Origin: JBBIII01 sp037446575
GTDB taxonomy: Bacteria > Bacteroidota > Ignavibacteria > UBA10030
Length of the DNA stretch: 13,578 bases
Reading direction: 5' to 3'
Assembly (NCBI GenBank): GCA_037446575.1
Contig: JBBIII010000065.1
Location: forward strand, 1 to 13,578
The translations under genes were made by a program, and so were the position numbers. The notes beneath the pieces were generated by a model that saw only the letters and a program-made list of their open reading frames with translations, searched no databases and was not told the origin of the DNA. Below, piece after piece: positions 6,583 through 13,504 of this stretch (positions are counted from its first letter, which is position 1; each line of letters begins with the position of its first letter).

Positions 6583-7533
6583 ATGGAACGAAATAAAAAA
6601 ATCCTCGCTCACATCCAACCACAGTCACAACGAGGTGTTGAAATTGGGGCACTAAATCGACCTATAGTAACTCGAGATATGGGTGAAATATATTATCTTG
6701 ATCATGCCACAACCGAACAGCTGAAGGCAAAATGTGCCAGTTGGGGAACTATTGACATCTCGACAATCGTGGATGTTGACTATGTATGGGGCGAGAAGAG
6801 CCTTATGGAAATTACTGCTGATGCGGCTCCATTTGATTTTGTCATTGCGTCTCATGTCATTGAACATGTACCCGACTTCATAGGATGGTTAAAAGAAATA
6901 CATAGTATTCTAAAACCTGGAGGAATTCTATCCCTTGCAATTCCTGATAAGAGGTTTACGTATGATTTCTTCAGGCAATTATCAAAAATAAGCGATGTGG
7001 TAGATGCCTATCTCAGGGGAATGCGGAAACCATCACCAAGGCAGATCTTTGATTACCATGCAGAATTTGTTAGGAGAAACGGTGAATTTTCTTGGAGAAT
7101 ATGTGCAGTTGAAAAGGAACTTAAACATGAACACACTCTCGAGAAAGCATTCACCATTACCCGCGATGCATACAAGAATGACCAATATGTTGACGTCCAC
7201 TGTTGGGTGTTTACCGAACAGTCTTTTGTCAATTTGTTAAAAGATATTGCACAACTTGGCCTATTAGATTTTAAGATTTTGAAGTTTTTCAAAAGAACGG
7301 GGTACGAGTTTTTTATCAGTCTTGAAGCGCTTAACTTCGATTCAGAGAGTTACCAAAAGACTGATCTTATCAATAATCTTTCGTATTTCGAAAAACAGTT
7401 ATCGTCCATGAAGTATCGCACCATCCTTGATCCGCTCACATGGCGATTAGTCCATAAGTTACGACTCATTCCCGCGGCGAAGAGAGTAAAATCACTGATC
7501 AAGCACTGCTTAACCACATTAAAAAGGAAATAG
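6583..7533 (+). CDS. SAM-dependent class I methyltransferase
   Basis: About 316 aa. The frame opens at GTG 6559, but ATG 6583 is chosen because GGAG at 6573-6576 sits six bases upstream. The N-terminal part holds a degenerate motif I, GVEIGAL (about 18-24), then IVDVDYVWG (62-70), the motif FDFVIASHVIEHV (84-96) and LKPGG (110-114) followed by LSLAIPDKR, all typical of the Methyltransf_11 class. The second half (about 125-316) is helical and specific to this family. Proteins of this shape (a VEIG...RP start, SHVIEHVPD..GWL, IPDKR) often lie among surface polysaccharide genes, so a sugar or glycan substrate is possible, but no such genes are nearby. The gene is isolated between long spacers and looks slightly richer in GC-ending codons than its neighbours, so it may be acquired. 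Confidence 0.85.
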   Translation: MERNKKILAHIQPQSQRGVEIGALNRPIVTRDMGEIYYLDHATTEQLKAKCASWGTIDISTIVDVDYVWGEKSLMEITADAAPFDFVIASHVIEHVPDFIGWLKEIHSILKPGGILSLAIPDKRFTYDFFRQLSKISDVVDAYLRGMRKPSPRQIFDYHAEFVRRNGEFSWRICAVEKELKHEHTLEKAFTITRDAYKNDQYVDVHCWVFTEQSFVNLLKDIAQLGLLDFKILKFFKRTGYEFFISLEALNFDSESYQKTDLINNLSYFEKQLSSMKYRTILDPLTWRLVHKLRLIPAAKRVKSLIKHCLTTLKRK

Positions 7534-7535
7534 TC

Positions 7536-7551
7536 CCCGTTAAAAAGCGGG
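7536..7551 (+). terminator. Weak terminator hairpin after the methyltransferase
   Basis: CCCGTT-AAAA-AGCGGG forms a 6-bp stem (one G-T pair) with a 4-base loop, starting three bases after the stop codon. It is followed only by ATTTCG, so the T tail is poor. Confidence 0.45.
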
Positions 7552-7620
7552 ATTTCGTAAAAAACACTCCTCAAGTAAATAAAATTCTCTCCTTGCGTTC
7601 TGTACCCCACCCGAAGAATA

Positions 7621-7661
7621 ATTGGCAGTTGAAAGCTTTAGCTTTTGTACAATTAGCCAAT
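7621..7661. repeat. Long imperfect hairpin in the spacer
   Basis: ATTGGC-AGTTG-AAAGCT can pair with AGCTTT-(TGTA)-CAATT-(A)-GCCAAT around a two-base TT turn. This gives 17 pairs interrupted by a 4-base and a 1-base bulge. A smaller hairpin GAAATT-CAAA-AATTTC follows at 7666-7681. No product is known; it may be an RNA structure or part of a repeat element. Confidence 0.5.
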
Positions 7662-7706
7662 AGGCGAAATTCAAAAATTTCAGTTAGAGCAATTTTACAA
7701 TCTACA

Positions 7707-7747
7707 TTTTCAAAGTATCAGCGTTTTATCTTAGTAACTTTGAAAAG
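7707..7747. repeat. Inverted-repeat element, copy A
   Basis: TTTTCAAAGT (7707-7716) is inverted as ACTTTGAAAA (7737-7746). The whole block, including AGTAT-C-GCG in the loop and AAAAGGT-ATT after the right arm, recurs at 9349-9396. It lies about 260 bases before the DUF4143 gene. In one frame the two copies would encode FSKYQRFILVTLKR and FSKYLRLILITLKR. Confidence 0.75.
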
Positions 7748-7818
7748 GTTATTAAAGCAGTTGAAAGCATACATTTTGTTGCCTCAAAAATAAATTCATA
7801 TATCCAAGAAAGAGGTTA

Positions 7819-7852
7819 GACACTTTGCGGTGTAAAATCTAAGTTAAGTGTC
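7819..7852. repeat. Short inverted repeat GACACTT/AAGTGTC
   Basis: A perfect 7-bp inverted repeat (7819-7825 and 7846-7852) with a 20-base spacer. Its TTTGCGGTG core also appears near 9295. The rest of 7853-7958 shows nothing I can name. Confidence 0.4.
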
Positions 7853-7958
7853 AGACATCTTCCCCAAATAAGCTTTGAAGAAATTGCATACAAAGCGAGA
7901 CATAAACAACTACATACTAAATGTACAACCTTAACCGCATTTTTTAACCTTATACATA

Positions 7959-7989
7959 TTGAATCCTATACTTTCAATTTGTATCTTAA
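7959..7989 (+). promoter_or_regulatory. Promoter of the DUF4143 ATPase gene
   Basis: TTG (7959-7961), 20 bases, then TATCTTAA (7982-7989). The expected leader is about 14 bases and includes the ribosome site AAGGA at 7998-8002. Confidence 0.5.
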
Positions 7990-8007
7990 TTAAAAATAAG
8001 GATGCTT

Positions 8008-9186
8008 ATGAAATACATCCATCGAGCAATTGAACCATTATTAAAAAAAGCCGTAAAGAGCTTTCCGGCGATTTTATTAACGGGTCCGCGTCAATCAGGT
8101 AAGTCGACTACGTTGCAAACTTTATTCCCTGATTATAAATATGTTACATTCGATGATCCGATAATACGATCGCAAGCAGAAAAGGATCCAACATTATTTA
8201 TTTCCGATCATCCCGCTCCTGTGATCCTTGATGAAATACAATATGCGCCGCATCTTTTGCCTAACATAAAAATAGAAATAGATAAATCTAAATCAAAAAA
8301 GGGAGGATATGTTTTAACAGGTTCTCAAGTATTCTCTTTAATGCAAGGCGTTTCCGAATCACTTGCAGGGCGTATTGCTATATTCGAATTACTTCCGTTT
8401 TGTTACAAAGAGCTTCCTGTTTATACAAAAATGGATGAAGATAAAGCTTACGAAGATTTTATTCGCGGTTTCTATCCAAGTATGATTACACAAAAAACAC
8501 CAACTGAAATGTTTTACGGTTCTTATATTCAAACATATTTGGAACGCGATGTAAGAGGTATGCATTCGGTTGGCGACTTGCGAACATTCCAGCAGTTTAT
8601 CGAAGTATTAGCGGCTAATATTGGACAAATATTAAACCTTTCAAAAATAGGTTCACTATGTGGAGTCTCGCACACAACCGCGCGCAAGTGGTTATCTGTC
8701 CTTGAAGCTTCGCGAATTATTTATTTACTCCGGCCTTATGCGCGTAATTTACGGAAACGAATTGTAAAAAGTCCCAAAATTTATTTTTCTGATACCGGAA
8801 TTGTGGCGCATATTTTTCGCGAAAAAAATCCTCGCGCGTTGCGAAATGGAATAATGGGTGGAGCAATTTTTGAAAACGCTGTTATTATGGACATTATAAA
8901 AACTAATTATTCCGAAGGTTCTCCATATCAATTTTTCTATTATCGGGATAATAATCAGGTTGAAGTCGATCTAATTGCTGTGAGAGGCGCTGAACAAATT
9001 CCCATTGAAGTCAAATTAACAAAATCACCAACCGATCAGATGATTACAAGTCTTCGCACAATAAAAAAATTATTTAAATCAAATATTGCCTACTTGCTTA
9101 ATACGCGTGAAGAATTGATTACTATGTCCGATAATATTTTAGCGATCCATTGGTATAAGTATTTAATGAAAGAATTAAAAAAGTAG
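8008..9186 (+). CDS. AAA ATPase with DUF4143 domain
   Basis: About 392 aa. ATG 8008 is chosen over ATG 8002 because AAGGA lies five bases upstream of it and would overlap the earlier ATG. The N-terminal AAA_14-type ATPase has Walker A GPRQSGKST (26-34), Walker B VILDEIQ (72-78) and a sensor-like LTGSQ (about 103-107). A helix-turn-helix-like segment follows (about 211-233, LSKIGSLCGVSHTTARKWL). The C-terminal DUF4143 region ends in a PD-(D/E)xK nuclease-like pattern: E289, then VEVD with D321, then PIEVK with E334 and K336, all retained. The family is very common, often multi-copy and sporadic in bacteria and archaea. Its role is not established; links to toxin-antitoxin-like or defence functions have been suggested. 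The gene is monocistronic, with no partner within 400 bases on either side, and is bracketed by two copies of an inverted repeat. Confidence 0.88.
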   Translation: MKYIHRAIEPLLKKAVKSFPAILLTGPRQSGKSTTLQTLFPDYKYVTFDDPIIRSQAEKDPTLFISDHPAPVILDEIQYAPHLLPNIKIEIDKSKSKKGGYVLTGSQVFSLMQGVSESLAGRIAIFELLPFCYKELPVYTKMDEDKAYEDFIRGFYPSMITQKTPTEMFYGSYIQTYLERDVRGMHSVGDLRTFQQFIEVLAANIGQILNLSKIGSLCGVSHTTARKWLSVLEASRIIYLLRPYARNLRKRIVKSPKIYFSDTGIVAHIFREKNPRALRNGIMGGAIFENAVIMDIIKTNYSEGSPYQFFYYRDNNQVEVDLIAVRGAEQIPIEVKLTKSPTDQMITSLRTIKKLFKSNIAYLLNTREELITMSDNILAIHWYKYLMKELKK

Positions 9187-9303
9187 ATCAAAACGCTCTT
9201 TGTTGTCTTCCCAAAAAGATGTCCAGCGCTTGCAAACCCCTAATAAAAGTAGTGTCCTACATGAGTCGGTGATACCTTATTCCTTCTGGAAGCCATTTTG
9301 CGG

Positions 9304-9341
9304 TGATTAGTCATCGGATAATTCTCTTTAATAGCTAATCA
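9304..9341. repeat. Inverted repeat TGATTAG/CTAATCA
   Basis: A perfect 7-bp inverted repeat (9304-9310, 9335-9341) around a 24-base spacer, directly upstream of repeat copy B. The stretch 9187-9303 has no gene I can support, although all three minus-strand frames stay open near 9187-9235, as repetitive DNA often does. Confidence 0.35.
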
Positions 9342-9348
9342 GTTATAT

Positions 9349-9390
9349 CTTTTCAAAGTATCTGCGATTAATTTTGATAACTTTGAAAAG
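9349..9390. repeat. Inverted-repeat element, copy B
   Basis: CTTTTCAAAGT (9349-9359) is inverted exactly as ACTTTGAAAAG (9380-9390), an 11-bp stem around 20 bases. It lies in the same orientation as copy A at 7707-7747, with the arms identical and the loop diverged. It sits about 160 bases after the DUF4143 gene and about 115 before radA. Confidence 0.75.
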
Positions 9391-9461
9391 GTAATTGAAA
9401 GTAGCCCCCCGAAGAGTTGACACTCGCAGTAAAGTTTTAGGTTTTCTACAATGAGACAAAC

Positions 9462-9492
9462 TTGAATATCTTTCCTTCCTGTGCTATATTCA
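9462..9492 (+). promoter_or_regulatory. Promoter of radA
   Basis: TTGAAT (9462-9467), 17 bases, then TATATT (9485-9490). Equivalently TTG-N20-TATATTCA. The leader before ATG 9506 is about 9 bases with no Shine-Dalgarno sequence, so translation is probably close to leaderless. Confidence 0.6.
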
Positions 9493-9505
9493 AACAATAA
9501 ATTCT

Positions 9506-10864
9506 ATGTCCAAAACTCTAACAAAATATGTTTGCCAATCTTGTGGTTATGTTTCACCCCGCTGGATTGGAAAATGCCCGAATTGTTCAGAATGGAACAC
9601 GTTTGTAGAAGAAGCGCCCACACCTATCAAGGTTTCTCGAAAAACCGGCGTTGCGTCTAAAGTTCAACCTGTAACATTTGACCAAATTGAGAAAGAAGAA
9701 ATTCAGCGCATACCAACCGCGATACAAGAATTTGACCGCGTGCTTGGCGGCGGAATTGTTCCCGGATCGCTTATACTAATTGGCGGCGACCCCGGTATCG
9801 GAAAGTCCACTTTGATGATGCAAATCGCGATTGCTCTTAAAAATCAGGTAATACTTTATATAACAGGAGAAGAATCTGTGCGCCAAATTAAATTACGCGC
9901 CGATCGATTCAATGCTGGTTCATCTAAAAATATTCTGTTGCTTGCAGAAACAAATTTAGATCTGATTTTAGATGTTATCGAAGCAGGGACGCCGGAAATG
10001 GTGATTGTAGATTCAATACAGACTATGTATCGGCCGGGATTGGAAAGCGCGCCCGGAAGCGTTAGCCAAATTCGCGAATCAGCGGCGCTTCTTCTGCGGC
10101 TTGCAAAGACTCGTGGAATTCCTGTGTTTCTTGTTGGACACGTTACAAAGGAAGGAGTAATTGCCGGACCCAAAGTAATCGAGCATATGGTTGATACGGT
10201 ATTACAGTTCGAAGGCGAAGCTCACTACTCGTACAGAGTGCTTCGAGCGATAAAAAATAGATTCGGCTCTACAAATGAAATAGGTATTTTCGAAATGCAC
10301 GACACCGGATTGCGCGAGGTTACAAATCCATCAGAGATATTTTTATCTCAGCGTCATTATGGTTCATCTGGTTCAACAGTAGTGGCGAGCATCGAAGGTT
10401 CGCGTCCAATTCTTATAGAAACGCAAGCGCTCGTAACGCCAACTAACTATGGAATGCCACAACGCACCTGCACTGGTTATGATTACAGACGACTTGCACT
10501 GTTGCTTGCCGTACTTGAAAAGCGAGTAGGGTTAAATCTTGGACAACAAGATGTGTTCGTAAATATCGCAGGTGGGATTAGAATTGAAGAACCGGCTGTC
10601 GATTTGGGAATAGCGACTTCAATTACTTCGAGCTTACGCGATATTCCTGTCGATTCATCCTCGGTGGCAGTTGGTGAAATTGGCTTGGGCGGAGAAATTC
10701 GTACAATCGGGCAAATTGATAAGCGTGTTCAAGAAGCTGAAAAACTCGGTTTCAAACGAATTATTATTCCGCAGAATAATTTGAAAAATCTAAAACGCAA
10801 TGGCGAGATTGAAATTATCGGGGTTGATAGAATCGAAAAAGCGATTGAAGCATTGTTGGGGTAG
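9506..10864 (+). CDS. radA: DNA repair protein RadA (Sms)
   Basis: 452 aa, the usual RadA length. In order it has a C4 zinc finger (C10, C13, C24, C27; CQSCGY...GKCPNC), a RecA-like ATPase with Walker A GDPGIGKS (94-101), TGEES (120-124) and Walker B MVIVDS (165-170), the RadA signature KNRFG (250-254), and a C-terminal Lon-like domain (about 280-452) containing AGGIRIEEPAVDLGIA and GEIGLGGEIR. RadA is a hexameric ATP-driven helicase that promotes branch migration of recombination intermediates in the cytosol. All signature residues are present. Start ATG 9506 directly precedes the zinc finger as in homologues. The stop TAG is followed at once by TAA and then by a short-unit repeat. It could be co-transcribed with rdgB, since I see no terminator between them. 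Confidence 0.98.
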   Translation: MSKTLTKYVCQSCGYVSPRWIGKCPNCSEWNTFVEEAPTPIKVSRKTGVASKVQPVTFDQIEKEEIQRIPTAIQEFDRVLGGGIVPGSLILIGGDPGIGKSTLMMQIAIALKNQVILYITGEESVRQIKLRADRFNAGSSKNILLLAETNLDLILDVIEAGTPEMVIVDSIQTMYRPGLESAPGSVSQIRESAALLLRLAKTRGIPVFLVGHVTKEGVIAGPKVIEHMVDTVLQFEGEAHYSYRVLRAIKNRFGSTNEIGIFEMHDTGLREVTNPSEIFLSQRHYGSSGSTVVASIEGSRPILIETQALVTPTNYGMPQRTCTGYDYRRLALLLAVLEKRVGLNLGQQDVFVNIAGGIRIEEPAVDLGIATSITSSLRDIPVDSSSVAVGEIGLGGEIRTIGQIDKRVQEAEKLGFKRIIIPQNNLKNLKRNGEIEIIGVDRIEKAIEALLG

Positions 10865-10922
10865 TAAGAAGTAAGAAGTGAGAAGTTAGAGTTCAGAAGT
10901 AAGGATTAAGAAGTTAAGAGTT
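10862..10922. repeat. Degenerate AAGAAGT tandem repeat
   Basis: Starting at the radA stop codon, about 60 bases are built from drifting 7-8 base units (AAGAAGT, AGAAGTGAGAAGTTAG, AAGAAGTTAAG). The strand is almost free of C. Bases 10923-11020 are plain AT-rich sequence in which I see nothing. Confidence 0.85.
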
Positions 10923-11020
10923 CGGAATTTAAAATAAATAGTAAAATAATATACTAATCTTAAATGTATCGATTGATTATAAGAAGAACATAAAATCCTA
11001 ATAGAAATTATTATCATAAG

Positions 11021-11102
11021 ACAACAATTTACCAACAACCAATCACCATTAACCAATTACTAATTACCAGTTGCCAATTACAAATAACCAATGACCAAAT
11101 TA
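11021..11102. repeat. Degenerate CCAATTAC tandem repeat running into the rdgB start
   Basis: About 80 bases of drifting CCAATTAC/ACCAATnA units, almost without G before the start codon. The last units form the rdgB start itself (CCAATGACCAAATTA), so start codon and repeat are the same sequence. No Shine-Dalgarno is present; the A/C-rich leader should be unstructured. Confidence 0.8.
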
Positions 11103-11699
11103 ATACTTGCTACAAGAAATAACCATAAAGCTAAAGAACTAATTACTTTTCTAAGCGACCTTGATATAGATGTTCTGACTCTTAACGATATATCAGAAAA
11201 TATAGTATTAAGAGAAGATGGAAATACATTCGAAGCAAACGCTCTGCAAAAAGCAAGAATAGTATATAATCACACCAAAATTCTTTCACTTGCAGATGAT
11301 TCAGGAATTGAAGTTTTTTATCTTAATGGAAGACCGGGTGTATATTCTGCGCGATATTCTGGCGATAATGCGACGGATGAGATGAACAATGAAAAGCTTT
11401 TATCGGAGATGCGTGGTGTTGCTCCAAGGAGACGAGGCGCACAGTTCCGGTCTATTTTAGCTCTTGTTGGCAATGGAATAGAAATTTTTACGGAGGGCAT
11501 TTGTTCCGGTGCACTAGCTGAAACGGCACGCGGCACAAATGGATTTGGATATGACCCAATTTTTATTCCTAATGGATTTTCAAGAACTTACGCTGAACTA
11601 ACAGCGGAAGAGAAAAACCAAATTAGTCATCGTTCGCGCTCATTCACAAAAATGAAAGAGGAACTGATAAAAAAGCTCTGTATTGAGCAAAAGCAATAA
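11091..11699 (+). CDS. rdgB: XTP/dITP diphosphatase (RdgB/HAM1)
   Basis: 202 aa, typical for the family. Family signatures occur in order: ILATRNNHKAKEL at the N-terminus (substrate and phosphate binding), EANALQKA (48-55), LADDSGIEV (67-75; catalytic/metal Asp pair 69-70), RPGVYSARY (81-89), TEGICSG (134-140), TNGFGYDPIF (149-158) and ISHRSRS (178-184). The enzyme hydrolyses non-canonical purine triphosphates (ITP, dITP, XTP) to monophosphate and pyrophosphate, keeping inosine and xanthine out of DNA and RNA. The start at 11091 places the conserved motif at residue 5 as in homologues. Its leader is the CCAATTAC repeat rather than a Shine-Dalgarno sequence. It probably depends on read-through from radA, since I found no promoter box in the spacer. 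Confidence 0.98.
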   Translation: MTKLILATRNNHKAKELITFLSDLDIDVLTLNDISENIVLREDGNTFEANALQKARIVYNHTKILSLADDSGIEVFYLNGRPGVYSARYSGDNATDEMNNEKLLSEMRGVAPRRRGAQFRSILALVGNGIEIFTEGICSGALAETARGTNGFGYDPIFIPNGFSRTYAELTAEEKNQISHRSRSFTKMKEELIKKLCIEQKQ

Positions 11700-11724
11700 T
11701 ATTATATTAAGCTGTTTCCATTTC

Positions 11725-11755
11725 TTGCATAAATGCTTGATTCTTGCTATTATTC
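11725..11755 (+). promoter_or_regulatory. Promoter of the sensor kinase gene
   Basis: TTGCAT (11725-11730), 17 bases, then TATTAT (11748-11753); equivalently TTG-N20-TATTATTC. The expected leader before ATG 11792 is about 32 bases. The element covers an upstream in-frame TTG at 11744, arguing against a start there. Confidence 0.5.
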
Positions 11756-11791
11756 ACGCAACAACTCTTGATCAAACATAACAGGTTGTCA

Positions 11792-13426
11792 ATGTCCACG
11801 CAAAGCGAGCGGATAAAAAATTTACAGGAGTCTGTGCTGTTCAACGAAATGTCAACAGACGCCATTCTGCAAGTATTAGAAAAATTCGAAGAACAGCAAT
11901 TTCCTGTGGGAACTGTAATTTTTGACGCAAATACATCGGGAGATAAAGTTTTTTTTATCGAAGAGGGCAAAGTAAAAATCTCTCGCATTACAACTTTTGG
12001 CGAAGAAACCGTATTAGATATTTTGGGTAAAGGCGAGGTAATTGGTGAACTCGCTTCGTTAGACGGAAAAACTCGTTCAGCAAGAGCTACCTGCATAGAA
12101 GATTCTATTTTATTATCTCTTGAGAAGCCCGATTTTGAGGAGTTGTTGCGTTCGAGTCATATTGTTGCTTTCAATCTTCTTCGGGAATTAAGCGCGCGTA
12201 TTAGAAAAGCTGATGATAACATTGTAAAACGACTCGAAGAACAAAAACGTGCAGTTGAAGGAAAAATCGACCAGCTTCATCAATTAATAGAAGCAAGTAA
12301 AATCATCAATTCAACGCTTGACCTCGACAGATTGTTAGGTTTAATTCTCGAATCTGCTACAAAAAGTATTGATGCGGATAGAGGAACATTATATCTGGTT
12401 GATGATGTTAAAAAGGAACTTTGGTCTAAAGTATTGCAAGGAAAAGATATGGTAGAAATTCGTCTACCTATTGGAAAAGGAATAGCTGGTTATGTAGCTG
12501 AATCTGGTGAAACGATTATAATTCCAGATGCGTATGCAGATCCTCGCTTTAATCAAGAGATTGATAAACGCACAGGTTATAGAACGCGTAATATGCTTTG
12601 TATGCCTATGAAAAACAAAGACAATAAAATTATAGGCGTATTCCAATTACTAAATAAAAAAGAGGGTTGCTTTGATAACGATGATGTGTCTTTTATAGAT
12701 GCTTTCTCGGCTCATGCATCCGTTGCTATTGAAAACGCTCGAATGGCTCAGGAAATGGTTGCGAACGAGCGTTTATCTGCGGTTGGTAAAATGGCAAGCG
12801 TTATTATTCATGATATCAAGAATCCAATGGGAACGCTTCGTGTTTATGCGCAGGTGATGAAGAAAAAATCGGGCAACGAAGAAGCCGCTAAACTTGCCGA
12901 TGAAATGATCCACCAAGTTGATCGCTTTGTGAATATGACGCAGGAAATTCTCGATTTCACTCGCGGCGTTAGCGCTTCGAATTTCCAAGATTTAGAATTC
13001 TACGACGTGATGAATAATGTGCTTAGTTTTATAGAAAAAGATTTAGAAAAGAACAACGTAAAGCTTGTTAAAGATCCGCAATTCAAAGGCGTTGTTAAAT
13101 TTGATCAGGATAAGATGGTTCGAGTTTTCTATAATATTGCCAGCAATGCGCGCGATGCTATGCCGCAAGGGGGAACGCTTACAGTAACGACAAAACAAGA
13201 AGGCGATTATGTGCGGATTGATTTTAAGGATACCGGAACCGGAATGCCTGAAGAAGTCAGGAAGCGTGTTTTTGAACCGTTTATGACTTATGGAAAAAAA
13301 CATGGCACCGGACTTGGCATGTCGATTGTAAAAAAAGTTGTTGATGATCATAAAGGAAAAATTGAAATCGAAAGCGAAATGGGAAAAGGAACAACGATTA
13401 GTTTTTGGTTGCCTGTTAAAAATTAA
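11792..13426 (+). CDS. Soluble cNMP-binding / GAF / histidine kinase
   Basis: About 544 aa with no membrane segment. The start is ATG 11792, with only a weak GG ribosome site; the TTG at 11744 lies inside the promoter. Domains: a CRP-type cyclic-nucleotide fold (about 21-124) with a recognisable phosphate cassette GELASLDGKTRSA (85-97, Arg95 kept); a short coiled coil (about 145-175); a GAF domain (about 179-319); HisKA with the phospho-acceptor in IIHDIKNP (His340); and HATPase with NIASNARDAM (N box, about 448-457), DTGTG (480-484) and GTGLGM (505-510). All kinase motifs are intact. It should autophosphorylate in response to a small ligand, but whether the first domain really binds cAMP or c-di-GMP is unknown. 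No receiver domain or response regulator is in the window, so it is an orphan kinase here. Confidence 0.92.
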   Translation: MSTQSERIKNLQESVLFNEMSTDAILQVLEKFEEQQFPVGTVIFDANTSGDKVFFIEEGKVKISRITTFGEETVLDILGKGEVIGELASLDGKTRSARATCIEDSILLSLEKPDFEELLRSSHIVAFNLLRELSARIRKADDNIVKRLEEQKRAVEGKIDQLHQLIEASKIINSTLDLDRLLGLILESATKSIDADRGTLYLVDDVKKELWSKVLQGKDMVEIRLPIGKGIAGYVAESGETIIIPDAYADPRFNQEIDKRTGYRTRNMLCMPMKNKDNKIIGVFQLLNKKEGCFDNDDVSFIDAFSAHASVAIENARMAQEMVANERLSAVGKMASVIIHDIKNPMGTLRVYAQVMKKKSGNEEAAKLADEMIHQVDRFVNMTQEILDFTRGVSASNFQDLEFYDVMNNVLSFIEKDLEKNNVKLVKDPQFKGVVKFDQDKMVRVFYNIASNARDAMPQGGTLTVTTKQEGDYVRIDFKDTGTGMPEEVRKRVFEPFMTYGKKHGTGLGMSIVKKVVDDHKGKIEIESEMGKGTTISFWLPVKN

Positions 13427-13453
13427 CTCAAGCAAAATATTTATTCTTTCGAG

Positions 13454-13480
13454 CGGCGCTTAACGCGCCGTTTCTTTTTT
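13454..13480 (+). terminator. Rho-independent terminator after the kinase
   Basis: CGGCGC-TTAAC-GCGCCG forms a 6-bp all-GC stem (13454-13470) with a 5-base loop. It is followed by TTTCTTTTTT and lies 27 bases after the stop codon. Confidence 0.85.
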
Positions 13481-13504
13481 CTTCTCAAATAAAAGGAGCG
13501 ACTT

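Noticed and set aside
7458..7592. Open frame overlapping the end of the methyltransferase and running into the spacer, hinting at a frameshifted longer C-terminus
   Set aside because: It has an in-frame stop at 7455 and no domain; the methyltransferase is already of normal length and followed by a hairpin.
7593..7793. 66-codon plus-strand ORF starting with TTG, basic peptide
   Set aside because: No ribosome site and no recognisable domain. It covers the hairpins and repeat copy A, whose second copy is not in a comparable open frame. Kept only as evidence in the repeat finding.
9856..10173. 105-codon ORF antisense to radA
   Set aside because: Shadow of a well-conserved gene on the other strand; no ribosome site or domain.
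10862..11102. Possible CRISPR array from the repeated units
   Set aside because: Units are 7-8 bases, drifting and contiguous with no unique spacers, and no cas genes are present.
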